Part shown: in pieces, positions 1 to 5,693 of the stretch
How the letters are laid out: every line of letters starts with the position of its first letter
Position numbering within the stretch: the stretch's first letter is position 1
NCBI RefSeq assembly: GCF_014648115.1
Contig: NZ_BMQM01000064.1
Coordinates: forward strand, 1 to 6,545
Length of the DNA stretch: 6,545 nucleotides
From: Deinococcus seoulensis
Lineage (GTDB): Bacteria; Deinococcota; Deinococci; Deinococcales; Deinococcaceae
Direction of reading: 5' to 3'
The notes under the pieces: model-generated
What the model saw: the letters and a program-made list of their open reading frames with translations, nothing else
What the model was told of the DNA's origin: nothing
The model's database searches: none
Made by a program: the position numbers and the translations under genes

Positions 1-1
1 G

Positions 2-25
2 GTCCTGACCGGCCTGATGCGCTGA
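2..25 (+). CDS. C-terminal tail of an upstream gene (partial)
   Basis: Reading from base 2 gives VLTGLMR and then TGA at 23-25, 47 nt before the capsid start. In lambda-like late operons the gene before the major capsid gene is usually a decoration protein or a protease/scaffold protein, so this could be its last seven codons. The stretch is far too short to recognise a family. The capsid reading frame is also open leftward to the window edge, so the frame choice here is a guess. Confidence 0.25.
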   Translation, partial: VLTGLMR

Positions 26-72
26 CCCGGTACTCGGCCCTTCGGTCGACCGCTAATCACAGACGGAGTTTC

Positions 73-1263
73 ATGACCCACCTGCTCAAGACCGCTCTTG
101 GCGTTCGCACCATGGCCGCCACGCTGCTGGCCGCCACGCTGCTGGCCGGCGTGCTCGGCCCGCGCGGGGACGCGCTGACCGTCGGCGCCATCCTCAGCAC
201 CCTCACCCCGCAGGACTACTTCAACCTCGCCAACCAGCCCGTCCCGGAAAGCGAGTACGCGCTGCTGGCCGTGCTGCCCGAGGAACTCCGCGCCAGTTAC
301 GAAGCGAAGAGCGGCACCCTGAAAGTCATCACCACGCCCGCCGGGGAGACCGGCATGGATAGCCCCTACGCGCAGGTCGGCGGCATGGAGATCGACGCTT
401 TTTCCAAACCCATCGCGAAGTGGACCGCCGAGACCACCATGACCGAACAGCAGCAGCGTGAGCTGCAGGCCATGGTCATCAACATCCGCGCTGGCGTGAT
501 CACCGGGAACGGCCTGGATTACATCCGGAAGTTCGTCGTGAACTGGCTGCAGAAAGTCATCCGTCAGGCCTTCACGGACCGCTACGAGCTGATGCGCGGC
601 GAGGCCCTCACCACCGGCCAGCTGGCGCTTCGCGGCGGCACCATCGACTACAACGTGCCCGCCGCGAACCGGTTCGCCACGCGCACCGGCAACGACGCGT
701 ACGGCGGCAGCAGCAGCCGGTTCTGGACGGACATGCGCGCCGCGGACGCCATCCTCGGCACGACCCGCACCCGGATCATGTCCATGAACACCCTGCACCA
801 GATCATCGACAGCGCCGGCAGTCCCGTGGCCGTCACCAGCGAGCAGACCAGCGCCGGCGGGAACATCAAGATCGTCACGATGCGCCGCCTGATCGGCCCG
901 AACCAGACGCTCAGCACCGACCAGCGCGACGGGTACACCCTGGTCGGGTACCGCCGCACCGTGAAGATCAAGGTGGGCCGCACCTACGCCGATCAGCAGG
1001 TGCTGCCGGACGGAAAGATCGCCGTGGTGGGCGGGAACGACGTGATGGTCACCATGACGGACGGCAGCGTCGTGACCCGCCCCGGCCTGGGCCGCACGCA
1101 CATCGGACCCACCGTGGAAGGCGACGGCCGCCCCGGCATCTGGCTGAACGCGTACACCCCGCAGAGCCGCCCCATGCACGCCATCGCGCAGGGCGCCAGT
1201 AACGGCCTGACGATCTTCGACGCACCCGAACGCCTGGTGATCCTGACCACGGCCATGACCTGA
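73..1263 (+). CDS. Major capsid protein, lambda gpE-like (HK97 fold)
   Basis: This 396-aa protein is the likely building block of the phage head shell. The pattern resembles the lambda gpE family: a region around residues 158-196 (WLQKVIRQAF followed by GEALTTGQLAL) matches the helix and E-loop part of gpE. The segment LPDGKIAVVGG at 311-321 matches the family's LPDNTMVLGN. The C-terminus, with a Gly/Trp-containing stretch near 355-372 and then IFDAPERLVIL at 381-391, matches the family ending where a short strand and D/P residues close the axial domain. Length is near that of gpE (about 340 aa). The ATG at 73 has GGAG at 65-68 just upstream; the frame is open to the left edge, and a second ATG lies at 112. 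The first 35 residues are unusually hydrophobic and contain a duplicated AATLL, which is not expected for a cytoplasmic capsid protein. A stem-loop follows the gene, suggesting it is separately terminated or its message stabilised. Confidence 0.8.
   Translation: MTHLLKTALGVRTMAATLLAATLLAGVLGPRGDALTVGAILSTLTPQDYFNLANQPVPESEYALLAVLPEELRASYEAKSGTLKVITTPAGETGMDSPYAQVGGMEIDAFSKPIAKWTAETTMTEQQQRELQAMVINIRAGVITGNGLDYIRKFVVNWLQKVIRQAFTDRYELMRGEALTTGQLALRGGTIDYNVPAANRFATRTGNDAYGGSSSRFWTDMRAADAILGTTRTRIMSMNTLHQIIDSAGSPVAVTSEQTSAGGNIKIVTMRRLIGPNQTLSTDQRDGYTLVGYRRTVKIKVGRTYADQQVLPDGKIAVVGGNDVMVTMTDGSVVTRPGLGRTHIGPTVEGDGRPGIWLNAYTPQSRPMHAIAQGASNGLTIFDAPERLVILTTAMT
115..144 (+). repeat. Perfect 15-bp tandem duplication in the capsid gene
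   Basis: GCCGCCACGCTGCTG occurs twice back to back (115-129 and 130-144), and four further matching bases follow to 148. It encodes AATLL twice at residues 15-24. The length is a multiple of three, so the frame is kept. This looks like a recent slippage or duplication event that lengthens a hydrophobic N-terminal segment. Confidence 0.85.
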
Positions 1264-1288
1264 TCTCCACCCGGATCCAGCCCAACCA

Positions 1289-1315
1289 GCGAGTGACCTG
1301 AAACGGGTCACTCGC
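1289..1315 (+). terminator. Stem-loop after the capsid gene (weak terminator or mRNA-end hairpin)
   Basis: GCGAGTGACC at 1289-1298 pairs perfectly with GGTCACTCGC at 1306-1315 around a 7-nt loop. It lies 26 nt after the capsid stop and ends 27 nt before the next start. There is no clear T-run after it, so full termination is doubtful. It may instead attenuate, or protect the 3' end of the abundant capsid message. Confidence 0.6.
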
Positions 1316-1342
1316 GCTCCGTTCCACCCACGAGGTACCCCC

Positions 1343-1936
1343 ATGCGCATGATCACAGTGAAGCGGATGCCCCAGACCGTCCGCCTGGACGGCCGAACGT
1401 ACGGCCCCAGCGAGACCCCCACCCAGGTGCCCGAAGAACTCGCCCGCACCCTGGGTCTCACCCCGGTCGAAGGAGATGTCCTGTCGGACGCCAGCGAGGA
1501 CGAACTGACCGAGGCGCTGAGCGAGGCGCAGGATTCGGCCCGGCGCTACCAGAACCGCCTGCTGGGCATCGAGCAACTCCTGCGCCCCGCCCAGCAGGAC
1601 GAGAGCAGCCCGGAGGAAGTCATCGGGCGACTGCTGCGCGAGATCGAGGAAGCCAGGGTGGAACCCTCCCTGTTCGAGAAGACCGTCACTGAGGAAGCCA
1701 AGCGGCTGCTGGCCCCGCTGCGCCGGGGCGAGGAAACACTCACGCAGGTGCTGGCCCGGGTCGTGCAGGAGGCCCAGCACGCCGCCGGGCAGGTGGCGAT
1801 GCTCACCAGCGAACTCGACACGCTCCGCCAGCAGGCCCTGCTGCCCGCCGACGCGCTCGACCGGCTGAAGAAGGTGGACGGCATCGGCGACAAGCTCGCG
1901 CAGAAAGCCCTGGACGCCCTCACGGCGCAGGCGTAA
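1343..1936 (+). CDS. Phage structural/accessory protein with coiled-coil middle and C-terminal helix-hairpin-helix-like motif
   Basis: The 197-aa product is not a family I can name. Residues 1-40 (TVKRMPQTVRLDGRTYGPSE, then a VPEELARTLGL helix) have the short beta-strand plus 'tyr-gly-pro ... helix' shape seen in small proteins encoded next to phage capsid genes. Residues 52-165 are highly charged, rich in Glu, Arg, Gln and Leu, and look like long helices or coiled coil. Residues 168-194 (PADALDRLKKVDGIGDKLAQ, then KALDAL) contain VDGIGDK at 178-184, the hairpin turn of a helix-hairpin-helix unit, a fold that usually contacts DNA backbone. The ATG at 1343 has GAGG at 1332-1335; a second ATG sits two codons in. 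By position it could be a head-completion or DNA-contacting vertex protein, but that is inference. Confidence 0.75.
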   Translation: MRMITVKRMPQTVRLDGRTYGPSETPTQVPEELARTLGLTPVEGDVLSDASEDELTEALSEAQDSARRYQNRLLGIEQLLRPAQQDESSPEEVIGRLLREIEEARVEPSLFEKTVTEEAKRLLAPLRRGEETLTQVLARVVQEAQHAAGQVAMLTSELDTLRQQALLPADALDRLKKVDGIGDKLAQKALDALTAQA

Positions 1937-1939
1937 TCC

Positions 1940-2347
1940 GTGCCCCTGACCGACACGCAACTCGACCGAGTGAAGTTCCTGGTGCAGGAGGACTCGTGGG
2001 TCGTCTGGGAGGCCCTGCTGCCTGCGGCGGAGCGCGCCGCAAACCTCAGCCAGGCGCTGGAGGTGCACGGCGACCTGCGCCTCGTGGCCGGGTACGTCCT
2101 GGACCGCCTGGCTGCCCGGGCAGGTCAGCTGGCCGCTCAGGCGCTGGAAGAGGCCGCGGCGGTCAGCGCGGTCAAGGTCGGGCGCATCGAGGCGAAGCTG
2201 AACGGCGAGGCAGCGGGCGAGGCGGAACGCAACCGGGCGGCCGCGTGGAGCGAGCGGGCCCGCTCGCTGAAGGCCGAAGTTCACCGTGAGGCGCAGGCGC
2301 GTGCCCAGGGGGGCAGTGTGTCTCTAGACGTCGACGTGAGGTTCTGA
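1940..2347 (+). CDS. Head-tail connector-like protein
   Basis: The 135-aa product has the shape of small connector/adaptor proteins that dock under the portal. It opens with LTDTQLDRVKFLVQED at residues 3-18, a helix motif like the 'D...VR.L..D' start of that group. A central Ala/Leu-rich helical segment follows (about 42-78), then a VKVGRIEAKL turn (79-88) that matches the 'k.vgdis' strand in the family, and then a long helix with Arg/Glu/Ala. GTG is used as start, 3 nt after the previous stop, with only a poor ribosome binding site, so translation is probably coupled to the upstream gene. The last stop base is shared with the next start (TGATG). The family call rests on overall pattern and gene order. 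Confidence 0.6.
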   Translation: MPLTDTQLDRVKFLVQEDSWVVWEALLPAAERAANLSQALEVHGDLRLVAGYVLDRLAARAGQLAAQALEEAAAVSAVKVGRIEAKLNGEAAGEAERNRAAAWSERARSLKAEVHREAQARAQGGSVSLDVDVRF

Positions 2348-2817
2348 TGCTCACGACCGCCCGATTGCAGAACGTCACCCGCCCGGTGCTGGACCGGATC
2401 TACCCGGCACTCGGGCAGCGGGTGCAGGTGTTCCGCGCGCAGGTGCGGCCCGCTGACCCTGAGGCGCTCCCACCCCCCGAACTGGACGAGACCGGCATGC
2501 CGGTCACGCCGCCGGGGGTGGCTCCGGCCCCCGGCGCAGTGGGAGCCGAGACTCCCCTGGGTGAGTACCCGTGCGTCGCGTTCCAGCTGGACGCCAGGGA
2601 CAAGGCCGAACTGGGCGCGGACACGGCCCTTCCGCTGTGGGAGGTGTATGTCCACTGGAGTGCGCCCCTGCACGAGCCGGGCCTTCTGCTGCTCGTGTCG
2701 GGTGGCGAGTTACCCGGACCGCTGGCGCTGGCTCCGATCGGTGACGTGGTGGACGAAGGGACGCAGCGTGTCGCGTGGTCGTTCACGGCCCGCGCCACCG
2801 AAGGACGCAGCGCGTGA
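2347..2817 (+). CDS. Putative head-closure / minor head-tail joining protein
   Basis: This is a 156-aa protein of uncertain family. The N-terminus (residues 1-35) looks like a short helix and strand; residues 35-70 are a Pro/Ala/Glu-rich linker with many prolines. Residues 70-150 alternate beta-rich stretches, such as LPLWEVYVHW and PGLLLLVSGGELPGPLALAP. A small beta-barrel with a loop fits head-closure (stopper) proteins, which sit between connector and tail terminator and are encoded in this slot. The ATG overlaps the previous stop by one base and has GTGAGGT at 2336-2342. The function is inferred from position only. Confidence 0.5.
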   Translation: MLTTARLQNVTRPVLDRIYPALGQRVQVFRAQVRPADPEALPPPELDETGMPVTPPGVAPAPGAVGAETPLGEYPCVAFQLDARDKAELGADTALPLWEVYVHWSAPLHEPGLLLLVSGGELPGPLALAPIGDVVDEGTQRVAWSFTARATEGRSA

Positions 2818-3242
2818 CCACGCTGAAACTCCATCCGGACGCGCGGGAGCGCCTGCGCCGGCACCTGCAACCCGCGCTGGAAGTCATGGCGCAGGAGACC
2901 CTGATCTTCCTGCGCGAGAAGCTGAACCAGCCCGGTAGCGGGGTGCATCATCCTGGCCTGCCGAACCCCAGCAGCAACCCCGGTGAGTACCCGGCCAGGC
3001 AGAGCGGCGCGCTGCTGGCCTGCCTGGGAACAGCCCAGCTCACCGACGGTTTCTGGGTCGTGGGCGCGCTGAACAGCGTGGCGTCCGTCCCTGTGGAGGC
3101 CTGGGCGCTGGAATTCCCGGAGCCTCCCACCTCACCGGTCAACCGCGCCACGCCCTACGGCGCCCGCCCCTGGCTCTCCAAGGCACACGGGGATCCGGAA
3201 CTGCACGCCCGGATCCGCGCGGCCCTGAACACCCTGCAGTGA
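2814..3242 (+). CDS. HK97 gp10-like neck / tail-completion protein
   Basis: The 142-aa product carries the family's hallmark: NPGEYPARQSGALLAC (residues 55-70), equivalent to the usual 'PGEPP..qTG.L..S' block. It ends with a YGARPWL segment (115-121) and a terminal helix, matching the 'ARPfl..al' ending. An initial helix (10-37) precedes them. Proteins of this family join the finished head to the tail. I take GTG at 2814 as the start because it overlaps the previous TGA (GTGA) and has AAGGA at 2801-2805 with 8-nt spacing. The longer in-frame ATG at 2775 would overlap the upstream gene by 43 nt and add an unlikely Arg/His-rich leader. Confidence 0.75.
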   Translation: MTTLKLHPDARERLRRHLQPALEVMAQETLIFLREKLNQPGSGVHHPGLPNPSSNPGEYPARQSGALLACLGTAQLTDGFWVVGALNSVASVPVEAWALEFPEPPTSPVNRATPYGARPWLSKAHGDPELHARIRAALNTLQ

Positions 3243-3254
3243 ACGCCACCCCCC

Positions 3255-3260
3255 GGAGGT
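3255..3260 (+). promoter_or_regulatory. Strong ribosome binding site that fixes a CTG start
   Basis: GGAGGT at 3255-3260 is the strongest Shine-Dalgarno in this gap. It sits 8 nt ahead of an in-frame CTG at 3269, and there is no ATG, GTG or TTG within its reach. The first conventional start in that frame (GTG at 3302) lies more than 40 nt away and has no ribosome binding site of its own. Confidence 0.7.
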
Positions 3261-3268
3261 GACCCGAC

Positions 3269-3682
3269 CTGACCATCGATCAACTTCTCGCGCAGCTGGG
3301 CGTGGCACTGGCCCGCGACGACACCGGCGCCGTGGCCAGCCACCTGGTTCCCACCCCGCTCCCGCCGACCGGCACGGTCTACGCCGTGACCAGCGACACG
3401 GGCGACACCCTGGTCCGCCAGTTGCATGGTGCCCAGGAGCGGCAGCGGCTGGTGCTCGTGATGCTCTACGGCGCCGCACCCACCGCTGTCGGAAAGACGC
3501 AACTCGACCTGCTCCTCGCGCACCTCAGGCGCCGCGCCGGGGAGATCGACCGGCACCCCACCCTCAAGCTCCGCCGCGGCGGCGCCAGTCCCGCCGACGG
3601 GATGCCCACCCGCTTTGATGCCGCCACCCGCACGCACTACGCGGGCCAGCGGTTCGCCCTCACCTACGTCCAGGCGACGTAA
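3269..3682 (+). CDS. Putative tail terminator protein (CTG start)
   Basis: From CTG the product is 137 aa and begins (M)TIDQLLAQLGVALARDD, a good amphipathic first helix that a GTG start at 3302 would cut away. The rest alternates strands and helices: TGTVYAVTS, then a QRLVLVMLYG strand followed by a long helix with TQLDLLLAHLRRRAG, and a final HYAGQRFALTYVQAT. Size and place, between the gp10-like neck gene and the tube gene, suit a tail terminator (lambda gpU-like role: stops tube growth and joins it to the head). No sequence motif proves this. The stop overlaps the AAAGGAG of the next gene. Confidence 0.6.
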   Translation: MTIDQLLAQLGVALARDDTGAVASHLVPTPLPPTGTVYAVTSDTGDTLVRQLHGAQERQRLVLVMLYGAAPTAVGKTQLDLLLAHLRRRAGEIDRHPTLKLRRGGASPADGMPTRFDAATRTHYAGQRFALTYVQAT

Positions 3683-3694
3683 AGGAGTCCCACC

Positions 3695-4417
3695 ATGGCT
3701 GACCTTCCTGCCACCCTGCCCGCCGACAACACCCCGAAGACCTACAGCGGCACCAGGCTCGTCACGTACCTGCTGGCCGTCGGGGCGAGCGCCATCATCC
3801 CGGCCACCACCCTGACCAACGCGGCCGCCGTCGCCGCGAACGCCACCACCATGACCATCAGCGCCCCCAGCAACGTGGACCTGCCCAGCGGCACCGTGCT
3901 GACCTTCGGCACCACCCAGGTCACCACCACCGCCGCCGCCACCGTCACGAACGCCGGCACGGCCGTCGCCATCCAGGCCGCGCCCGCCGCCGTCCCGATC
4001 AACACCACGGCCACGTACACCAACCTGCTGGAAGTGCCGGTCGCGGAGGAGAGCAGCCCCACCCTGGCCGACCAGGAGGAGACCATCAACGTGCACGGCC
4101 GCATCACCCCGATCCGCGTGGTGAACGGCAAGGACATGACCGCCACGATCCGCACGCTGGGCGGCATCGACGACCCGGTCGTGAAGCGCCTGATCACGCG
4201 CGGCATGAGCATCAGCCCGAACAACCGCGAGCGGGTCATCTGGATGTACCCCGACGGCTTCGCGCTGCTGGCCACCGTGAACATCGGCGCGCCCACCCGG
4301 CAGGCCGCCGCCGGGAACAGCCAGCGCGTGCAGGTCAGCGCGAACCTGTCCGGCGGGCTGTTCTGGGCGAACCTGAACGACCCCACGCCCACCTGGCAGG
4401 CCGTGAACGGCAACTGA
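3695..4417 (+). CDS. Major tail (tube) protein with inserted duplicated domain
   Basis: The 240-aa product is the probable tail-tube subunit, which polymerises around the tape measure. The core is residues 1-36 plus 109-240, with tube-like beta patterns (LLEVPVAEE; ETINVHGRITPIRVVNGKD; VQVSANLSGGLFWANLN). Between them, residues 37-108 are Ala/Thr/Val-rich and form two similar halves: TLTNAAAVAANATTMTISAP ending in PSGTVLTF, and VTTTAAATVTNAGTAVAIQA ending in PINTTATY. This resembles the Ala/Thr-rich repeat segments seen inside several phage tail proteins, probably displayed on the tube surface. AAAGGAG at 3681-3687 with a 7-nt gap sets the ATG. Expression should be high; the site is among the best here. 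Confidence 0.7.
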   Translation: MADLPATLPADNTPKTYSGTRLVTYLLAVGASAIIPATTLTNAAAVAANATTMTISAPSNVDLPSGTVLTFGTTQVTTTAAATVTNAGTAVAIQAAPAAVPINTTATYTNLLEVPVAEESSPTLADQEETINVHGRITPIRVVNGKDMTATIRTLGGIDDPVVKRLITRGMSISPNNRERVIWMYPDGFALLATVNIGAPTRQAAAGNSQRVQVSANLSGGLFWANLNDPTPTWQAVNGN

Positions 4418-4450
4418 ACCCAACCTCAACCCACTGAAGGGAGGTGAGTC

Positions 4451-4723
4451 ATGCAAGAACCGCTGATCGTGCTGGGGGAACGTGGCCGCCTCCCCCAGCT
4501 GGCCCTGCTGGGCTGCACCGTCCACGAGGACCGCATCGAGGCGAAAGGCTTCATCCTGTACGCCCCGCTGAAACGCGACCGGACCCTGGCCCGCCTGCAC
4601 CAGACCGCCGGGCAGTGGAGCGTCCCGCGCGGCGCGCTGCTGGCCCGCGCACCCCGCCTCACGGACCCCCAGGTCAGCCTGCACACCGGCCTGACCCTGC
4701 CCATCACCCGAAGAGGACGCTGA
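4451..4723 (+). CDS. Unrecognised 90-aa protein between tube gene and tail chaperone
   Basis: I do not recognise this family. The product starts MQEPLIVLGERGRLPQLALL and alternates short hydrophobic strands (GFILYAPL; VSLHTGLTLPI) with Arg-rich turns, so a small beta-rich fold is likely, with no membrane segment or signal peptide. An excellent ribosome binding site (GGAGGTGA at 4440-4447) precedes the ATG, and the TGA overlaps the next ATG by one base. This marks it as a genuine late-operon gene, coupled to the chaperone. By position it may be a minor tail or tube-associated protein. Confidence 0.65.
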   Translation: MQEPLIVLGERGRLPQLALLGCTVHEDRIEAKGFILYAPLKRDRTLARLHQTAGQWSVPRGALLARAPRLTDPQVSLHTGLTLPITRRGR

Positions 4724-5163
4724 TGGACTTCGAACAACAACAAGAGAGACATATTGCCCGTGTAGCCGCGCCAGAAGCGGCCCTCGGGGAACCGAACCCC
4801 GACTATGTCGACGCATTCGGCCCGCTGCTGGTGCCCTATTTGGCTCCCAGCTGGCGGGAACTGGGCCTCGTGCGCAGCCTGGGCCAGCTGGAACTGGACA
4901 CGCAGGCGCAGGTGATCTACACCCTGCTCGCGCGCCGCCTGCCGGACCTGACCCTCGACGACTTCCTTGACCTGACCGCCCCGGAGCATTTCAGCCCGTG
5001 GTGGCAGGCCACCCGCGCGCCCATCCCGCCGGACCAGGAGGGAGGCGATAGCGGCCCCCCTTCGACTGGGCGGGTGCCCTCGCGGCTCTCGCCCTGGCGT
5101 GCCCGGCTGTCCAGTGGATCGACGCGCCCCTCGACCGCGCCCAGCATGCCCTCGCCACCCTGA
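4723..5163 (+). CDS. Tail assembly chaperone, short form (lambda gpG-like)
   Basis: This is the unshifted product, 146 aa, close to lambda gpG (140 aa). Residues 1-100 look like real coding: an acidic/aromatic helical domain (YVDAFGPLLVPYLAPSWREL; TQAQVIYTLLARRLPDLTLD). After the slippery codons P112-P113 the last 33 residues are a Ser/Pro/Arg low-complexity tail, as expected when a gene is read past its frameshift point. Chaperones of this type coat the tape measure and help the tube assemble around it; the ratio of short to long form is set by frameshifting. The ATG overlaps the upstream stop, with AGAGGA at 4712-4717. Confidence 0.75.
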   Translation: MDFEQQQERHIARVAAPEAALGEPNPDYVDAFGPLLVPYLAPSWRELGLVRSLGQLELDTQAQVIYTLLARRLPDLTLDDFLDLTAPEHFSPWWQATRAPIPPDQEGGDSGPPSTGRVPSRLSPWRARLSSGSTRPSTAPSMPSPP

Positions 5164-5462
5164 CCGCTACCGAGCAGCGGCAGTGGCAACGGCAGGTCTG
5201 GGCGGGCGCGATCGCCTGGGGCGCCGAAGCGCCGAAAGACCTGAACGCGCGGATCCTCCCGGACTTCACCGACCGCACCCGCCCGGCCACACCGCGCGCC
5301 GTGCCCTACCCGGTGCCGCGCGACGTGGCCGCCGGACTGAGCGAAGCCATGAAAGCGGGCCTGCTGCACGGCCCCGTGTGGACGTCCTGGCCTGCCGCGC
5401 GTGACGGCCGCCCACTCATTCAGCTGTGGGAAGGCATCGCGCTGGCGGGCGGATCGGAGTGA
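4723..5462 (+). CDS. Tail assembly chaperone, -1 frameshift fusion (lambda gpG-T-like)
   Basis: The fusion joins 4723-5061 to 5061-5462, giving about 246 aa: residues 1-113 shared with the short form, then FDWAGALAALALACPAVQW and onward to a stop at 5460-5462. The -1 frame is free of stops from just after TAG at 5049-5051. It contains a hydrophobic helix, a Trp/Arg/Gln-rich segment and an ordered C-terminus (PLIQLWEGIALAGG), far more protein-like than the 0 frame. No usable start codon lies near its beginning, so it can be made only by shifting. The T domain is the part that in lambda recruits tube subunits. Confidence 0.75.
5036..5094 (+). promoter_or_regulatory. Programmed -1 ribosomal frameshift signal
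   Basis: Three parts are in order. An internal Shine-Dalgarno, AGGAGGGAGG, sits at 5036-5045. The heptamer C CCC CCT is at 5055-5061, of the X XXY YYZ form, with both tRNA-Pro able to re-pair one base back. A hairpin begins 6 nt later at 5068-5094: seven pairs (one G-U), a U-U mismatch, three more pairs and a 5-nt loop. The order and spacings match known sites such as dnaX, where an upstream Shine-Dalgarno and a downstream hairpin both stimulate slipping. Confidence 0.75.
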
Positions 5463-5479
5463 AAAAGTGAAGTCAGAGT

Positions 5480-5509
5480 GTGGTCTTGGACGACACATCC
5501 CTGTATGCT
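5480..5509 (+). promoter_or_regulatory. Candidate promoter of the toxin-antitoxin unit
   Basis: TATGCT at 5504-5509, with TG just before it, is a fair -10 box in a locally less GC-rich stretch. A possible -35 is poor: TTGGAC at 5486-5491 is only 12 nt away, and the hexamers at 17-18 nt (TGGTCT, GTGGTC) are weak. Transcription from here would start at about 5516, inside the inverted repeats that follow. The exact boxes are uncertain. Confidence 0.35.
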
Positions 5510-5511
5510 GA

Positions 5512-5541
5512 GCAGACAAACACTGTCTGCACACAGTGTTT
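5512..5541 (+). promoter_or_regulatory. Overlapping inverted repeats, probable toxin-antitoxin operator
   Basis: Two perfect inverted repeats share bases. GCAGACA at 5512-5518 pairs with TGTCTGC at 5524-5530, with a 5-nt centre. AAACACTGT at 5518-5526 pairs with ACAGTGTTT at 5533-5541, with a 6-nt centre. They sit between the candidate -10 box and the antitoxin ribosome binding site (GGGAGGT, 5544-5550), the usual place for an antitoxin or toxin-antitoxin complex to repress its own operon. As RNA the two hairpins would exclude each other, so a leader switch is an alternative. Confidence 0.65.
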
Positions 5542-5554
5542 CCGGGAGGTGCCT

Positions 5555-5692
5555 ATGACGAAGAAAGCGAACCGGCAAGTGAAGGGTGCCGAAAAAATCA
5601 CCCTCGCGGCGCCCAAGACCCAGAAAGAGGCGAAGCAGCAGATCGCCAGCCTGCTCCGGAAGAATGCTGAAGCCATGAAGGCCCTGGCGTAA
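5555..5692 (+). CDS. Putative antitoxin of a Doc toxin, non-Phd type
   Basis: This is a 45-aa Lys/Ala/Gln-rich protein: a basic N-terminus (MTKKANRQVKGAEKI), then a predicted amphipathic helix from about residue 26 (KTQKEAKQQIASLLRKNAEA, overall). It lies 1 nt before a Doc-family toxin start and behind an inverted repeat, so it is the likely antitoxin. Phd, the usual Doc partner, is about 73 aa with an N-terminal DNA-binding beta/alpha domain; that domain is not visible here. The C-terminal helix could be the toxin-neutralising part, as in Phd. I see no clear S/TxxxE(G/N) Fic-inhibition motif. The ATG at 5555 is set by GGGAGGT; an earlier in-frame GTG at 5480 would translate the operator. Confidence 0.65.
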   Translation: MTKKANRQVKGAEKITLAAPKTQKEAKQQIASLLRKNAEAMKALA

Positions 5693-5693
5693 A

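Noticed and set aside
43..52. 10-bp perfect palindrome CGGTCGACCG before the capsid gene
   Set aside because: It is short, expected by chance in GC-rich DNA, and not placed next to any other signal.
1049..2284. Long - strand open frame of 411 codons
   Set aside because: It overlaps the end of the capsid gene and two coupled + strand genes, has a low-complexity composition and lacks recognisable motifs.
2560..2992. Repeated GGTGAGTACCCG in two neighbouring genes
   Set aside because: Both copies encode GEYP in unrelated proteins and are not flanked by further identity, so this is coincidence or codon preference.
3155..4816. Long - strand open frame of 553 codons
   Set aside because: It is Gly/Ala/Val/Arg-rich, opposes five well-placed + strand genes with ribosome binding sites, and is the usual antisense shadow in a GC-rich sequence.
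5099..5404. Overlapping + strand frame of 101 codons in the third frame
   Set aside because: It is Arg/Pro-rich and out of frame with both chaperone forms, and it lacks a ribosome binding site.
5049..5462. The chaperone T part as an independently started gene using AGGAGGGAGG as its ribosome binding site
   Set aside because: No ATG, GTG, TTG or CTG in that frame lies within reach of the site, and coding in the -1 frame begins exactly at the slippery run. Frameshifting explains it better.
5480..5554. Longer antitoxin starting at GTG 5480
   Set aside because: It would translate the promoter-like and inverted-repeat region and has no ribosome binding site; ATG 5555 has a strong one.
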